A stretch of DNA of 64,000 bases from [Clostridium] leptum DSM 753 (GCA_000154345.1 DS480342.1:35120-99119); one strand, 5' to 3'; shown: positions 36,095 to 45,275, counted from the stretch's first letter. The notes: a model not told the origin generated them from the letters alone. Program-made: numbers and translations.

Positions 36095-36955
36095 GTGGCG
36101 GCAGATTTGCACTGTCATACCAAAATGTCAGACGGTTCCGCCAGCATCGACGAGGTGGTGCTGATGGCGAAAAAGCTTGGACTTAAAACCATTGCGGTCA
36201 CGGACCATGACACGTTTGCCGGGGCAACCAGAGCGTGTGTTTATGGCAGGCGTCAGGGAATCGAAGTGATTCACGGCGCGGAAATATCCTGCATTGATTC
36301 GGCCAGAGGGCGGAAGGTGCATATTTTATGCTATTTATGTCAAAATCCGGATCGGCTGGAAGGGGTTTTCAAAAGGACGAAGGAACGCCGGCAGAGGGCC
36401 GCGGCGCTTATGCTGCAAAAGGTGATGCGCCAGTATCCTATCACGCCGGACATGGTTTCCCGAAGGGCTCAGGGAAGCACCAACATCTATAAGCAGCACA
36501 TTATGCACGCGCTGCTGGATGCCGGATATACCAATGAAATTTTTGGGGATTTGTTCCGCAGCCTGTTTCACCCTAGGGAAGGGAGCGCCTACGCTCCGGT
36601 AGAGTATCCGGAAGTAACGGAAATCGTGCCTAAGATCCATGAGGCCGGCGGCCTGGCGGTTTTGGCTCATCCAGCGGTTTATGACAGCTACGACGTCATG
36701 GAGGAGCTGCTGCCTCTGGGCTTGGATGGCGTGGAGGTGTGGCATCCAAGAAACCATCCAGACGACCCGGAGCGCTTGTCCGGATTCTGCCGGGAACATG
36801 GCCTGATCATGACCGGGGGAACGGATTTTCACGGGCTGTATACGAAAAAGCCGAATCCGTTAGGAACCTGTACTACTGGCGACGACCAGGTGGAACTGAT
36901 GAAAAAGCGATGCGAAAAGTACCGAAAGCAGCCGCCAAGGGCGGACAAACGGTAA
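36095..36955 (+). CDS. PHP-domain phosphoesterase
   Basis: 286 residues. The trinuclear-metal PHP motifs are complete: ADLHCHTKMSDGS (residues 3-15), TIAVTDHDTFAGA, VIHGAEISC, LAVLAHPAVYD and TGGTDFHG. It resembles the YciV/TrpH group, which includes 3',5'-nucleotide bisphosphate phosphatases and 5'-3' RNA/DNA exonucleases. Start GTG 36095 has GGAAGG eight bases upstream. A short gap leads to the TSCPD gene. Confidence 0.88.
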   Translation: MAADLHCHTKMSDGSASIDEVVLMAKKLGLKTIAVTDHDTFAGATRACVYGRRQGIEVIHGAEISCIDSARGRKVHILCYLCQNPDRLEGVFKRTKERRQRAAALMLQKVMRQYPITPDMVSRRAQGSTNIYKQHIMHALLDAGYTNEIFGDLFRSLFHPREGSAYAPVEYPEVTEIVPKIHEAGGLAVLAHPAVYDSYDVMEELLPLGLDGVEVWHPRNHPDDPERLSGFCREHGLIMTGGTDFHGLYTKKPNPLGTCTTGDDQVELMKKRCEKYRKQPPRADKR

Positions 36956-36990
36956 TTTGGATAGGATTAAGCGTTATAAGGAGTCTTACT

Positions 36991-37248
36991 ATGGAGTATC
37001 ATTATAAAACCAAGGGAACCTGTTCCCGCAGAATCGATGTGGAATTGGAGGACGGCCGGATCAAGACGGTCAAATTTCACGGCGGCTGCAACGGAAATTT
37101 ACAGGGAATTACAGCTCTGATTCAGGGAGCGCCCGCCCTGGAGATCATCCGGAAGTGTAAAGGCATCCAGTGCGGAATGCGCGGAACCTCGTGCCCGGAT
37201 CAGCTTGCCCATGCGTTGGAGGAGGCTTTGGCCGCTGAGAAATTATAG
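36991..37248 (+). CDS. TSCPD-domain small protein
   Basis: 85 residues. It matches the TSCPD family found alone in Firmicutes (TIGR03905-like) and fused to some ribonucleotide reductases: RRIDVELEDGRIKTVKFHGGCNGNLQGI, then CKGIQCGMRGTSCPDQLA. The conserved cysteines suggest a metal or nucleotide-linked role, but function is unknown. AAGGAG precedes the ATG, 35 bp after the PHP gene. Confidence 0.85.
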   Translation: MEYHYKTKGTCSRRIDVELEDGRIKTVKFHGGCNGNLQGITALIQGAPALEIIRKCKGIQCGMRGTSCPDQLAHALEEALAAEKL

Positions 37249-37370
37249 GAAGCGCTTGGAACAGATTAAAATACTATTTAAGCGGATAACGGGATAGACG
37301 GGGTAAGGCGCGTCTGCGCCGGTCTCCTGCCTCCGTTTGTAAATCTAGTCAGCAGGGAGGAATTGAAACT

Positions 37371-38255
37371 ATGCCCGCGGCGATCTCCCATTATTTATTG
37401 GCTCGTAGGGTGCTGGATGACCCGGCCTTTGACAAAAGCAGGAGCTTTTCTCAAAATGCCTTTTTATGGGGCGCTCAAGGTCCCGACTTCTTTTTTACTC
37501 ACCGTTTTTTCCCTTGGCAGAAGGGAGAAAGCCTGAAGGAGATTGGGGAGCGTCTTCACCAGACGCCGCCCTCGAGCATTTTTGATTTTGCCCAGGAATA
37601 TGAGAACGGGGAAAGAGGAAACGACGTCTCCCTTTCCTACGTTTTAGGCTTTTTATGCCATTACGCCCTTGACAGCACGGCGCATCCCTTTGTGAATTAC
37701 AGTGCTGAAATGCTCCACGAGCTGGTAAAGCCATCTACTGTGGAGACCTGCCATCACGAAGTGGAGTCTAATCTAGATGTGGTTTTGCTGCGGTATGAGA
37801 GGGCGGAGCTGCCGACAGATTTCAGCTTAAAGAGAGCGGTACCAAGGGATGAGGGAGTCAAGCAGGAGATGGCCTCGTTTTATCAGTCTCTGCTGAGAAG
37901 GCTGTACGGAACGCAGGTATCTCAGGAGGCTGTCGCGCAGGCTGTGGAGGACTGCCGCACCGCCTTTGGGTGGATGACGGACAGAACCACATTAAAGAAG
38001 AAAATCCTGCTCCGGGTGGAGAAAGGAAAGCTGCCGACCCTTTCCTGCCATGTTCGGAGCATGACGGAGGAAACGGATTTTGATTATTCCAATGTGCTCC
38101 ACCGGGAATGGCAATGGCCTATGGAAACCGGTGAGCTGCGGACGGAAAGCTATTTGGATTTATATGAACAGGCCGTTGAGCTCGCCAAGGCGCTGATCGC
38201 CGGATTTTTATCCGGGGCGTCTATGGGAGCGTTGACAGAGAACCGGCCGTTTTAA
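37371..38255 (+). CDS. Zinc-dependent phospholipase C family protein
   Basis: 294 residues. Resembles the zinc-dependent PLC/S1-P1-like group of Clostridia: an N-terminal ISHYLLARRVL, FLWGAQGPDFFF (metal Asp), FLCHYALDSTAHPFVNY (His, Asp, His) and TCHHEVESNLD (His, Glu). The spread of His and Asp is consistent with a trinuclear zinc site. There is no signal peptide, so it is probably cytosolic. Substrate unknown. Only 18 bp upstream of luxS, suggesting one transcript. Confidence 0.8.
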   Translation: MPAAISHYLLARRVLDDPAFDKSRSFSQNAFLWGAQGPDFFFTHRFFPWQKGESLKEIGERLHQTPPSSIFDFAQEYENGERGNDVSLSYVLGFLCHYALDSTAHPFVNYSAEMLHELVKPSTVETCHHEVESNLDVVLLRYERAELPTDFSLKRAVPRDEGVKQEMASFYQSLLRRLYGTQVSQEAVAQAVEDCRTAFGWMTDRTTLKKKILLRVEKGKLPTLSCHVRSMTEETDFDYSNVLHREWQWPMETGELRTESYLDLYEQAVELAKALIAGFLSGASMGALTENRPF

Positions 38256-38273
38256 CAGAAGAGGAGAACTAAT

Positions 38274-38732
38274 ATGGAACGAATCGCGAGTTTTTGCGTA
38301 GACCACACGAAATTAGAGCCTGGTATTTATATTTCCCGTATTGACGGAGATATTGCCACCTATGATATTCGTATGAGAAAGCCCAACACGCCGCCGTTTT
38401 TATCCAATCCGGTGCTGCACAGCTTCGAGCACCTGTTTGCCACCATTGCCCGCAACAGTGAATACGGCGGCAGGGTGATCTACTTCGGTCCGATGGGCTG
38501 CAGAACCGGCTGCTATTTTTTGGTAAGGAATATGGAGCCCCAGCAGGCTTTGGATTTGATCAAATCTGTGTTAAAGCAGATTGGAGAATATTCCGGCCCT
38601 CTGCCCGGGAATACGGCGCCGGAATGTGGAAATTATTTAGAACATGATTTGGAAGGCGCGAAAAAAGAGGCGTCGGAATTTTACGACTTGGTTCGTCATT
38701 GGACTGTCGAAAAGATGCGTTATGAAAAATAA
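38274..38732 (+). CDS. luxS: S-ribosylhomocysteine lyase
   Basis: 152 residues. Splits S-ribosylhomocysteine into homocysteine and the autoinducer-2 precursor DPD in the activated methyl cycle. Metal ligands His49 and His53 (LHSFEHLFAT) and Cys118 (APECGNYLEHDL), and the catalytic-type Cys in FGPMGCRTGCYF, are all present. Length is normal. GAGGAG precedes the ATG. Confidence 0.96.
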   Translation: MERIASFCVDHTKLEPGIYISRIDGDIATYDIRMRKPNTPPFLSNPVLHSFEHLFATIARNSEYGGRVIYFGPMGCRTGCYFLVRNMEPQQALDLIKSVLKQIGEYSGPLPGNTAPECGNYLEHDLEGAKKEASEFYDLVRHWTVEKMRYEK

Positions 38733-38810
38733 AAACTAAAAAATATCTATAAAATTAAATAATAATTCTGGTTAGAATCTGTCATTATGGCTGATTTCTG
38801 TTTCTCAGGA

Positions 38811-38838
38811 TTGCAATTCTGTAACAATTAGCTATAAT
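38811..38838 (+). promoter_or_regulatory. Promoter of the M23 peptidase gene
   Basis: TTGCAA (38811-38816), 16 bp, TATAAT (38833-38838). Confidence 0.65.
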
Positions 38839-38849
38839 AAATAACATAC

Positions 38850-38866
38850 TGTTACAAAGTTGTAAT
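38850..38866 (+). promoter_or_regulatory. WalR-like box at the M23 peptidase promoter
   Basis: TGTTAC (38850-38855), 5 bp, TGTAAT (38861-38866), matching TGTWAH-N5-TGTWAH. It lies just downstream of the predicted start, a position compatible with repression if that promoter is used; a TGTAAC also sits in the promoter spacer at 38820-38825. Confidence 0.5.
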
Positions 38867-38919
38867 TTTTTAATTGCCAAATTTGTCAGCTAGTTTTGTT
38901 CAGAGAGGGTGTCATTTTG

Positions 38920-40251
38920 ATGCTGATTCAGCCGGAAAAAGCAGCGCTTGTAAAAGCGCGGCTGAGAAAAGCGGTTCATCTTTGTGAAAAGCTATGGACC
39001 CGTTTTGTGTCGGCGGGTGCGAAAGGCCTGAAGAACGCGGAAAAATGGGCGTTAAGAATTTTAAAACGAGCCGAAGGCTGGTTGGGAAAGCTTCCGGCGC
39101 AGGCTGTGAAGGAAAAGATAAAAGCTGCGTTTACCCAGGAGTGCCGTTCCCGGCAGGCGGTGAATCTTGTTATGCCGGTGGCCTGCGTCTTAGTGCTGGC
39201 TTCCGTGCTCAGTTTAGTTCCTTTAGCCCCCCGCGCGGCAGCAGCCGATCATGAGCCCGCGGCAGAAACGGCAAATCTAACCATAACGCCTCGATACGCC
39301 GCGGCGGAGATCGCGGAAACAGAAGCGCTGGATATGCACGGAGAACTGGTGGAGGCTTGCGGAATTTACGTGGACAATAAGCTTTACAGCGTGATCGACT
39401 GTCAGGCCCAGCTGCAGTTTTTCCTGGATGCTTTGTTGAACCAGGAAAAGCTGGAGGATCCTGATGCGGAGGCCTCCTATGCCCAGGAAATCGAAGTGGT
39501 GTCAGGCCTGTATCCTTCTGGAAGCGTCAAAAGCTATGATGAAATCAAGGAAATTCTTTTGTCGGTGCTGCAAATTCAAGTGACCAAAACCGAGACCTAT
39601 CAGGAAGAAATCCCGTTTGATACTGTCACCGTCAGCAACGATATGGAGTATACGGTGTTCAGCAATGTGGTCAACGAGGGTGCGGACGGTGTTCAGGAAT
39701 GTGTGGATCAAGTTACTTATCTCAATGGGAAAGAGGTTTCCCGCAGTGCGGTGAAAAGAACCGTAGTGCAGGAGCCGGTCAGCAAAACGATTGAGACGGG
39801 TACCCGTACGCTTCCGGACAGTTATCCTGAGGGCTATCAGTCTGGACAGGGAAGCGGCGTCGCCACCGGCAGCTTTTTGTGGCCTCTGCCGTACACCTAC
39901 CATATTACCAGCCCTTTTGAGATGCGGTGGGGAACCATGCATAAGGGAATCGATATTGCTGAAGGCGGCGTTCATGGCGCCACGGTCAGGGCATCGGATG
40001 GCGGCGTGGTGACCATTGCCGGCGACTTAAACGACGGCTACGGAAATTATGTGGTGATCGACCATGGCAATGGGTATAAAACCCTTTACGCTCACGGCAG
40101 CGCCATTTATGTTACTCAAGGCCAGTATGTTTCTAAGGGACAGCCGATTCTGGCGGTTGGAAATTCAGGAAATTCATACGGCTCCCACCTCCATTTTGAG
40201 ATCATTGAAAACGGAACGGAAGTCAATCCATTGAATTTTGATTTTGAGTAA
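38920..40251 (+). CDS. Membrane-anchored M23 peptidase with G5 domain
   Basis: 443 residues. A basic cytoplasmic N-terminus (1-75) is followed by one transmembrane helix (VMPVACVLVLASVLSLVPLA), an extracellular region, a G5 domain (about 225-300, ending RTVVQEPVSKTIETGTR) and a C-terminal LytM/M23 metallopeptidase with MHKGIDIAEGG (His, Asp), YKTLYAHGS and GSHLHFEI. It probably cleaves peptidoglycan cross-links. ATG 38920 follows GAGAGGG by ten bases. The architecture resembles SpoIIQ-like or general wall-remodelling peptidases. Confidence 0.9.
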   Translation: MLIQPEKAALVKARLRKAVHLCEKLWTRFVSAGAKGLKNAEKWALRILKRAEGWLGKLPAQAVKEKIKAAFTQECRSRQAVNLVMPVACVLVLASVLSLVPLAPRAAAADHEPAAETANLTITPRYAAAEIAETEALDMHGELVEACGIYVDNKLYSVIDCQAQLQFFLDALLNQEKLEDPDAEASYAQEIEVVSGLYPSGSVKSYDEIKEILLSVLQIQVTKTETYQEEIPFDTVTVSNDMEYTVFSNVVNEGADGVQECVDQVTYLNGKEVSRSAVKRTVVQEPVSKTIETGTRTLPDSYPEGYQSGQGSGVATGSFLWPLPYTYHITSPFEMRWGTMHKGIDIAEGGVHGATVRASDGGVVTIAGDLNDGYGNYVVIDHGNGYKTLYAHGSAIYVTQGQYVSKGQPILAVGNSGNSYGSHLHFEIIENGTEVNPLNFDFE

Positions 40252-40346
40252 AACAGAATCTGAATTTTACTGGTAACCGAATATGGACAGAAAGATCTAA
40301 ATGATTGTTTTTGTTGTCCCGAATTTAAAAGCTTAACGGCAGTGCG

Positions 40347-40389
40347 AAAAGCCTCTTAAACCTAATTGGCAGCGGTTTAAGAGGCTTTT
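40347..40389 (+). terminator. Terminator of the M23 gene
   Basis: AAAAGCCTCTTAAACC / GGTTTAAGAGGCTTTT, 16-bp stem with an 11-nt loop, followed by T's. Confidence 0.9.
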
Positions 40390-40471
40390 TTATTTGTTTC
40401 AAAAAGTTTTCCATCGATTTAAGCATGCTTCCCAGCTATCAGTCCATTTGTCTCTTGTCATGGGAAACGGG

Positions 40472-40504
40472 AAAAGGCGCCTCGGAGGAATCCTCCGAAG
40501 CGCC
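40472..40504 (-). terminator. Terminator of the Cys-rich mini-gene
   Basis: GGCGCCTCGGAGGA pairs with TCCTCCGAAGCGCC (one mismatch) around a tiny loop; on the minus strand it is followed by TTTT. Confidence 0.75.
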
Positions 40505-40532
40505 CTGGGGTTTGCGCGGTATTCGGAAATTG

Positions 40533-40667
40533 TTAGCAACCGCAGCCGCAGCCATCATTGCATCCGCAACCATTGTTGCCGTAACCGCTGTTGCCGCAGC
40601 CGCAGCAGCACAGAATGAGGATTAAGATGATGATCCAAGAGCAGCCGCCAAATCCGTTGTTACACAT
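40533..40667 (-). CDS. 44-residue Cys/Gly-rich membrane mini-protein
   Basis: An ATG at the complement of 40665-40667 with AAGGAGG upstream encodes 44 residues: a short N-terminus (MCNNGFGGCSW), one hydrophobic helix (WIIILILILCCC, residues 11-22) and a tail of Cys, Gly and Asn with eight of its last 22 residues Cys (27-44 include NGCGCNDGCGCGC). It has its own terminator. The layout recalls the YjcZ-like small sporulation proteins of Firmicutes, but the Cys-rich tail is different. Real gene very likely; role unknown. Confidence 0.75.
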   Translation of the reverse strand: MCNNGFGGCSWIIILILILCCCGCGNSGYGNNGCGCNDGCGCGC

Positions 40668-40792
40668 AATGAAGTCCTCCTTGAATTTTGTTTGTGTTTT
40701 GTTGGCTTACAGTACAGTATACGGATGGAGCCTCATTCTGGTGACGAATTTTTTTACCCAAAAATTTGACATGGGATTTTTCCCCGGCGCTG

Positions 40793-40798
40793 TATAAT
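40793..40798 (+). promoter_or_regulatory. clpC -10 element
   Basis: TATAAT. The nearest TTGACA (40766-40771) is 21 bp away, too far for a normal pair. No CtsR heptad repeat is recognisable. Confidence 0.45.
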
Positions 40799-40840
40799 AA
40801 ATCCAATCGCTGGTAATAGTTATTTTATAGGAGGCGGGCT

Positions 40841-43303
40841 ATGTATCGGTTTAACGGATTTACGCAAAAGGCCAACCATGCCATGAATTTGGCGATTCAA
40901 TGCGCGGAGGAGATGGGGCATACCTATGTGGGCAGCGAGCATATTCTGCTGGGGCTTTTGAAAGAGGGCAGCGGAGTAGCCGCCGCGGTGCTCCGCGCAG
41001 TAGAGGTGGATGCCTCTCAGCTGGAGCTGCTGATGACCCAAAAAATCGGGCTGGGGATCAGGGGTGCGCTGGGCACCGAGGATTTTACCCCACGAACCAA
41101 GCGGATTTTGCAGATCGCCGTGATGCAGGCGGCCAGAATGGGCTTCACCTATGTGGGAACAGAGCATTTGCTTTTGGCGATCCTGGGAGAAAGCGACAGC
41201 TACGCGGTCCGTTTTTTGGCGGAGATGGGGGTCAGGTCTTCTGAGATCGTGGAAAAAATGAACGAACTGATGGGTGCGGAAACAGACTCGTCGGCCTCGG
41301 TTCCAAAGCAAGGGAAGGAATCAAAAATAAAATCTGCCACTAAAACCCTGGACCAATTTGGCCGCGATCTCACAGAACAAGCCAGAAAGGGAGAAATTGA
41401 CCCTGTTATTGGCCGCCAGATGGAAATTGAGCGGGTGGTTCAGATCCTTTCCAGAAGGACCAAAAATAATCCTTGCCTGATCGGCGAGCCTGGCGTGGGA
41501 AAAACCGCCGTTGCGGAAGGCCTGGCCCTCCAGATTGTCTCCGGAAACGTGCCGGAGCTCTTGAAGGATAAAAGGCTGGTGTCCCTGGACCTGACAGGAA
41601 TGATTGCCGGCACCAAGTACCGGGGTGATTTTGAAGACCGGATCAAAAACGCCATTGAGGAAGTGAAAAAGGCGGGCAATGTCATTTTGTTTATCGATGA
41701 GCTTCACACCATCATTGGCGCAGGCGCGGCAGAGGGGTCGGCGGATGCGGCGAATATTTTAAAGCCGGCCTTGGCCCGGGGCGACTTCCAGGTGATCGGC
41801 GCCACCACTATTGATGAATATCGGAAGCATATCGAAAAAGATGCCGCCCTGGAGCGGCGCTTCCAGCCGGTTATGGTGGGGGAGCCTACGGTCCAGGAAG
41901 CGGCAGCCATATTAAAGGGGCTTAGAGACCGGTACGAGGCGCATCATAAGGTGAAAATCACTGACGAAGCGATCGAGGCCGCGGTGGAGCTTTCCTCCCG
42001 GTACATTTCAGATCGGTATTTACCGGATAAGGCCATCGATTTGATTGATGAGGCGGCCTCTCGGGTTCGTCTGCGGTGCTATACCGTTCCCGATGACCTG
42101 CAGCAGCTGGAGGAAAAAAGCAAGGAGCTGGAGCAGGAAAAGGCGGCGGCGGTTAACTCCCAGGATTTTGAGCGCGCGGCCTCCTTACGGGATGAGGTGC
42201 GGCACTTAAAGCAGCAGCTGGAAGAGCAAAGAAATCAGTGGAGGGATAAAAACGAACGTTCCGGCGACGAGGTCACCGCCAAGGATATCGCCCAGATTGT
42301 CTCCAGCTGGACCGGCGTACCGGTGGTACAGCTGACAGAGGAGGAAAGCCAAAGGCTTTTGCGGCTGGAGGAGATCCTCCACCAGCGGATCGTCGGCCAG
42401 AAGGAAGCGGTAGCGGCGGTGGCAAGGGCCATTCGCCGCGGAAGGGTAGGACTGAAGGACCCCAAACGCCCGATCGGCTCTTTCTTGTTTCTGGGCCCTA
42501 CCGGTGTAGGAAAAACCGAACTGTGCAAGGCGTTGGCTCAGGCAATGTTCGGTGATGAAAAGGCCATGATCCGCATGGATATGTCGGAATATATGGAAAA
42601 GCACACGGTTTCCCGGATGATCGGCTCGCCGCCTGGCTACGTCGGTTATCAGGAGGGGGGACAGCTCACGGAGAAAATCAGGCGCAAGCCCTATTCCGTG
42701 GTGCTGTTTGATGAAATTGAGAAGGCCCATCCGGATGTATTTCATCTTCTTCTGCAAATTTTGGAGGATGGGCAGTTAACAGACTCCCAGGGCCGTACAG
42801 TAGATTTTAAAAACGCCGTGGTGATTATGACCTCCAACATTGGTGCCAGGCTGATTACGGAAAACCGTCTGAATCTGGGCTTTTCAGCGGACAACAGCCA
42901 AGAGGCCGATCAAAAAGTCATGAGGGATAAGGTCATGGAAGAGCTAAAAAAAGCCTTCCGGCCAGAATTTTTGAACCGGATCGACGATATTATTGTTTTT
43001 CAAAAGCTAACCCAGGAGGAAATTCAGCAGATTGCCGTGCATATGCTGAATGACCTGAAAGCGCGGCTGGAGCCGCTGGGAGTTTCCCTGGAATTTACCG
43101 AGGAGGCGGTGCGGACGATTGCGAAAGCGGGCTTTGACCCAGTATATGGCGCCCGTCCGCTGCGGCGGGAAATTCAAACTAAGGTGGAGGATCCTTTAAG
43201 CGAGGAACTGCTGGCGGGCGATCTCAAGGCTGGAGGGACGGCGGTATGCGACGCTTCCGGGGGTAAAATTATTTTTCAAATTCAGGAAAAAAGGATTGAC
43301 TAA
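40841..43303 (+). CDS. clpC: ATP-dependent Clp protease ATP-binding subunit ClpC
   Basis: 820 residues. An AAA+ unfoldase that feeds proteins to ClpP. Two N-terminal Clp_N repeats (about 1-145), NBD1 with Walker [15 protein letters not shown] and [12 protein letters not shown], a UVR-containing middle coiled region (about 420-465, [20 protein letters not shown]), NBD2 with [15 protein letters not shown] and [13 protein letters not shown], and the C-terminal D2-small domain. The usual companions ctsR, mcsA and mcsB are absent beside it. Confidence 0.95.
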   Translation: MYRFNGFTQKANHAMNLAIQCAEEMGHTYVGSEHILLGLLKEGSGVAAAVLRAVEVDASQLELLMTQKIGLGIRGALGTEDFTPRTKRILQIAVMQAARMGFTYVGTEHLLLAILGESDSYAVRFLAEMGVRSSEIVEKMNELMGAETDSSASVPKQGKESKIKSATKTLDQFGRDLTEQARKGEIDPVIGRQMEIERVVQILSRRTKNNPCLIGEPGVGKTAVAEGLALQIVSGNVPELLKDKRLVSLDLTGMIAGTKYRGDFEDRIKNAIEEVKKAGNVILFIDELHTIIGAGAAEGSADAANILKPALARGDFQVIGATTIDEYRKHIEKDAALERRFQPVMVGEPTVQEAAAILKGLRDRYEAHHKVKITDEAIEAAVELSSRYISDRYLPDKAIDLIDEAASRVRLRCYTVPDDLQQLEEKSKELEQEKAAAVNSQDFERAASLRDEVRHLKQQLEEQRNQWRDKNERSGDEVTAKDIAQIVSSWTGVPVVQLTEEESQRLLRLEEILHQRIVGQKEAVAAVARAIRRGRVGLKDPKRPIGSFLFLGPTGVGKTELCKALAQAMFGDEKAMIRMDMSEYMEKHTVSRMIGSPPGYVGYQEGGQLTEKIRRKPYSVVLFDEIEKAHPDVFHLLLQILEDGQLTDSQGRTVDFKNAVVIMTSNIGARLITENRLNLGFSADNSQEADQKVMRDKVMEELKKAFRPEFLNRIDDIIVFQKLTQEEIQQIAVHMLNDLKARLEPLGVSLEFTEEAVRTIAKAGFDPVYGARPLRREIQTKVEDPLSEELLAGDLKAGGTAVCDASGGKIIFQIQEKRID

Positions 43304-43324
43304 TTTTACCAAAGGGAGTACAAT
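43296..43324 (+). promoter_or_regulatory. Rubrerythrin promoter overlapping the clpC stop
   Basis: TTGACT (43296-43301), 17 bp, TACAAT (43319-43324). The -35 includes the last codons of clpC. Confidence 0.7.
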
Positions 43325-43336
43325 AAGGATAAATAA

Positions 43337-43355
43337 AATAAGAATTATTCTTATT
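43337..43355. promoter_or_regulatory. PerR/Fur-type palindrome upstream of rubrerythrin
   Basis: AATAAGAATTATTCTTATT is a perfect 9-1-9 palindrome resembling PerR boxes (TTATAATnATTATAA). It begins about 13 bp after the -10, where binding would repress. Confidence 0.65.
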
Positions 43356-43386
43356 TTTAGAATTAAAAAAGAAAGAGGTATGCGAA

Positions 43387-43920
43387 ATGGAATTAAAAGG
43401 ATCGAAAACAGAAGCTAATTTGATGACAGCGTTTGCCGGCGAATCACAGGCCAGAAATAAGTACACTTACTTCGCCTCTAAAGCGAGAAAGGACGGATAT
43501 GTCCAGATCGCCAATATTTTCGAGGAAACTGCCAACAACGAAAAGGAGCACGCGAAAATTTGGTTTAAGCTGTTGGAGGGTATCGGCTCTACGCCTGAAA
43601 ACCTTTTGGCTGCCGCTGAGGGAGAAAATTATGAGTGGACCGACATGTACGCCACCTTTGCCAAGGAGGCCAAGGAGGAGGGCTTTGACCGGATCGCCGC
43701 CTTGTTTGAGGGCGTTGCCAAGATCGAAAAGGAGCATGAGGACCGCTACCGCGCGTTGCTGAGCAACGTGGAGGAGGGCAAGGTCTTTAAGCGCGGCGAT
43801 GTAGTGATCTGGCAGTGCTCTAACTGCGGCCATATCGTAGTAGGCACTCAGGCGCCGGAAATTTGTCCTGTGTGCTCTCATCCCAAGGCCTATTTCCAAA
43901 TTCAAGCGAAGAATTATTAA
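43387..43920 (+). CDS. Rubrerythrin
   Basis: 177 residues. A peroxide-reducing diiron protein of anaerobes. The four-helix ferritin-like domain carries [37 protein letters not shown] and [14 protein letters not shown] (Glu and His ligands); the C-terminal rubredoxin-like knuckles are [12 protein letters not shown] and [12 protein letters not shown]. The promoter carries a PerR-like palindrome, fitting peroxide induction. Confidence 0.95.
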   Translation: MELKGSKTEANLMTAFAGESQARNKYTYFASKARKDGYVQIANIFEETANNEKEHAKIWFKLLEGIGSTPENLLAAAEGENYEWTDMYATFAKEAKEEGFDRIAALFEGVAKIEKEHEDRYRALLSNVEEGKVFKRGDVVIWQCSNCGHIVVGTQAPEICPVCSHPKAYFQIQAKNY

Positions 43921-44221
43921 TCCATTAAAATCCGCGTTGAAAACAGTTTGGTAAAGCTGCTCCTCGGGATGCTGGACAGGGCAGAAGGAGGAAAAAGCGC
44001 CGAGAAATGGAAAAATGTAAAAATGCGCCGCAAGAAGTGCGATGGCGCAGGCGTTTAAAGCAGGGTGTGTGATCACACACCCTGCTTTTGTGTTTGCAGC
44101 CAAATCCGGAAAACGTCTTAAGATATCCTCTGAGGATGAGTTTCCCATGCGGTAATGGCTGGCCGCCCAGGGAAAATTGAGAGAATTGAGAGGGCGCAAC
44201 CGGTAGGACCGGAAAAATACG
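43921..44221. other. Intergenic stretch with terminator
   Basis: 301 bp. The palindromic terminator at 44057-44088 is the only clear element; two frames of 21 and 29 codons lack well-spaced ribosome sites. Confidence 0.5.
44057..44088. terminator. 32-bp perfect palindrome, bidirectional terminator
   Basis: AAAGCAGGGTGTGTGA and its exact complement; serves rubrerythrin and the convergent P-loop kinase gene. Confidence 0.85.
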
Positions 44222-44728
44222 TCAGCCGTTTTTATCTGATGAAAGCTTACGCAAGCAGCGATCCGCTTCCTCGCGGGTATAGAAAACAAAGATTTCTTTG
44301 CCGTCTTTATACTTTTCCAACAGCTCATAAATATGAGGGAGCTGATCCTTGGGAAAGTCTACAATCCATTGTTTGAACTCTTCGTCCATTTCAGCTTCGA
44401 TCCAAGGAAAGTCTTCCCGCTTTTTGCCTATGCGGGATTTGGCCCCGGAAAGGCAGACCTCCAGTGGAAAATCCAATAGGAATACGGTGTCGCAGCTTTG
44501 CAGCCGCAGTTCCAATGTCCTGAGATAATTTCCGTCAATGATCCACTGAGTTTTTTCCATCATCTCGTTCAGCCGCAGGTCAAATTCCTCTGCCGCAAGA
44601 TTGGTTTTATCCGGCTTGTGCCAAAGAAGATCCAGATAATACAGCGGCAGTCCTGTAACCGCGCTTAATTTCCGCGCAAAGGTGCTTTTTCCCGCACCAG
44701 GACTGCCAATTACCAGTACTTTTAACAT
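44222..44728 (-). CDS. P-loop kinase of the FlaR/topology-modulation type
   Basis: 168 residues. Walker A LVIGSPGAGKSTFARKLS (residues 5-22), then LPLYYLDLLWHKP and WIIDGNYLRTLELRLQSCDTVFLLDFPLEVCL, a pattern shared by adenylate-kinase-like proteins named FlaR or topology modulation protein. The lid segment SRIGKKREDFPW is present. Physiological substrate unknown; probably a small-molecule kinase. Confidence 0.8.
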   Translation of the reverse strand: MLKVLVIGSPGAGKSTFARKLSAVTGLPLYYLDLLWHKPDKTNLAAEEFDLRLNEMMEKTQWIIDGNYLRTLELRLQSCDTVFLLDFPLEVCLSGAKSRIGKKREDFPWIEAEMDEEFKQWIVDFPKDQLPHIYELLEKYKDGKEIFVFYTREEADRCLRKLSSDKNG

Positions 44729-44911
44729 AGCTTATCTCACTTCAAATGTTTATCGGAATTTTGTCCGGCCCCCCCGTGCTTTGAGGAAAGGAAAGGCCGG
44801 AAAACAGAAATTGAAAGATGCTTGAGACCGTTCGGGAAAGCCCCCTTGCCTATAAGATAATCTGACGGAATCCGCAGCCGAAAGGATATCCCGCGGCCCT
44901 GAAGGTAATTT

Positions 44912-45166
44912 CTAGAAATGATTTTCGAGGAGGAAATCTGTGGTGACCTGAAAAATTTTAGCGAAAGCCCGCAGCTCAATATCCGTAACAAACCGCTGGC
45001 CGCTTTCAATCCGCTGAATTGCGTTTTTATCCAGGTCGATTCCCGCCAGCTGGAGTTTGTCCGCTAAAGCCCGCTGAGACACCTTAGGAGTCATCTGCTT
45101 GCGGAGAAGCTGAATTTTCTCGCCGCAAAGATTCAATTTTCCATTGCTGTTTCTGTTTTTATACAC
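44912..45166 (-). CDS. XRE-family regulator, divergent from a 49-residue membrane peptide
   Basis: 84 residues. HTH_3 over about 18-75: IQLLRKQMTPKVSQRALADKL, GIDLDKNAIQRIESGQRFVTDI, AFAKIFQVTTDFLL. Start is GTG (45166) behind AGAAGGA. Two near-identical 19-bp inverted repeats in the divergent intergenic region make autoregulation and repression of the peptide gene likely. No sensor domain. Confidence 0.85.
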   Translation of the reverse strand: MYKNRNSNGKLNLCGEKIQLLRKQMTPKVSQRALADKLQLAGIDLDKNAIQRIESGQRFVTDIELRAFAKIFQVTTDFLLENHF

Positions 45167-45183
45167 CGCGGATTCCTTCTTTT

Positions 45184-45202
45184 TGACATTTAGTGATTGT
45201 CA
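45184..45202. promoter_or_regulatory. Operator 1 of the divergent XRE/peptide unit
   Basis: TGACATTTAGTGATTGTCA, inverted TGACA/TGTCA arms; overlaps the -35 of the peptide promoter. Confidence 0.75.
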
Positions 45203-45225
45203 TTTTATTTAGTATATGGTAAAAT
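45197..45225 (+). promoter_or_regulatory. Promoter of the 49-residue peptide gene
   Basis: TTGTCA (45197-45202), 17 bp, TAAAAT (45220-45225). The -35 is inside operator 1. Confidence 0.7.
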
Positions 45226-45236
45226 GGTGAAAAAAA

Positions 45237-45255
45237 TGACATCTAGTAAATGTCA
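45237..45255. promoter_or_regulatory. Operator 2 of the divergent XRE/peptide unit
   Basis: TGACATCTAGTAAATGTCA, same pattern as operator 1, 53 bp away, just after the predicted peptide transcript start. Confidence 0.75.
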
Positions 45256-45275
45256 AAAATGCGGAGGCTGAAATA

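Noticed and set aside
40766..40798. CtsR heptad operator upstream of clpC
   Set aside because: One TTTGAC half-site is present but no second copy at the required 3-bp spacing.
43444..44328. 294-codon minus-strand frame spanning rubrerythrin and the terminator
   Set aside because: Runs through a clear terminator palindrome and a highly conserved gene on the opposite strand; not coding.
44737..45009. 90-codon minus-strand frame overlapping the XRE gene
   Set aside because: Overlaps the XRE coding region in another frame and lacks a start signal.
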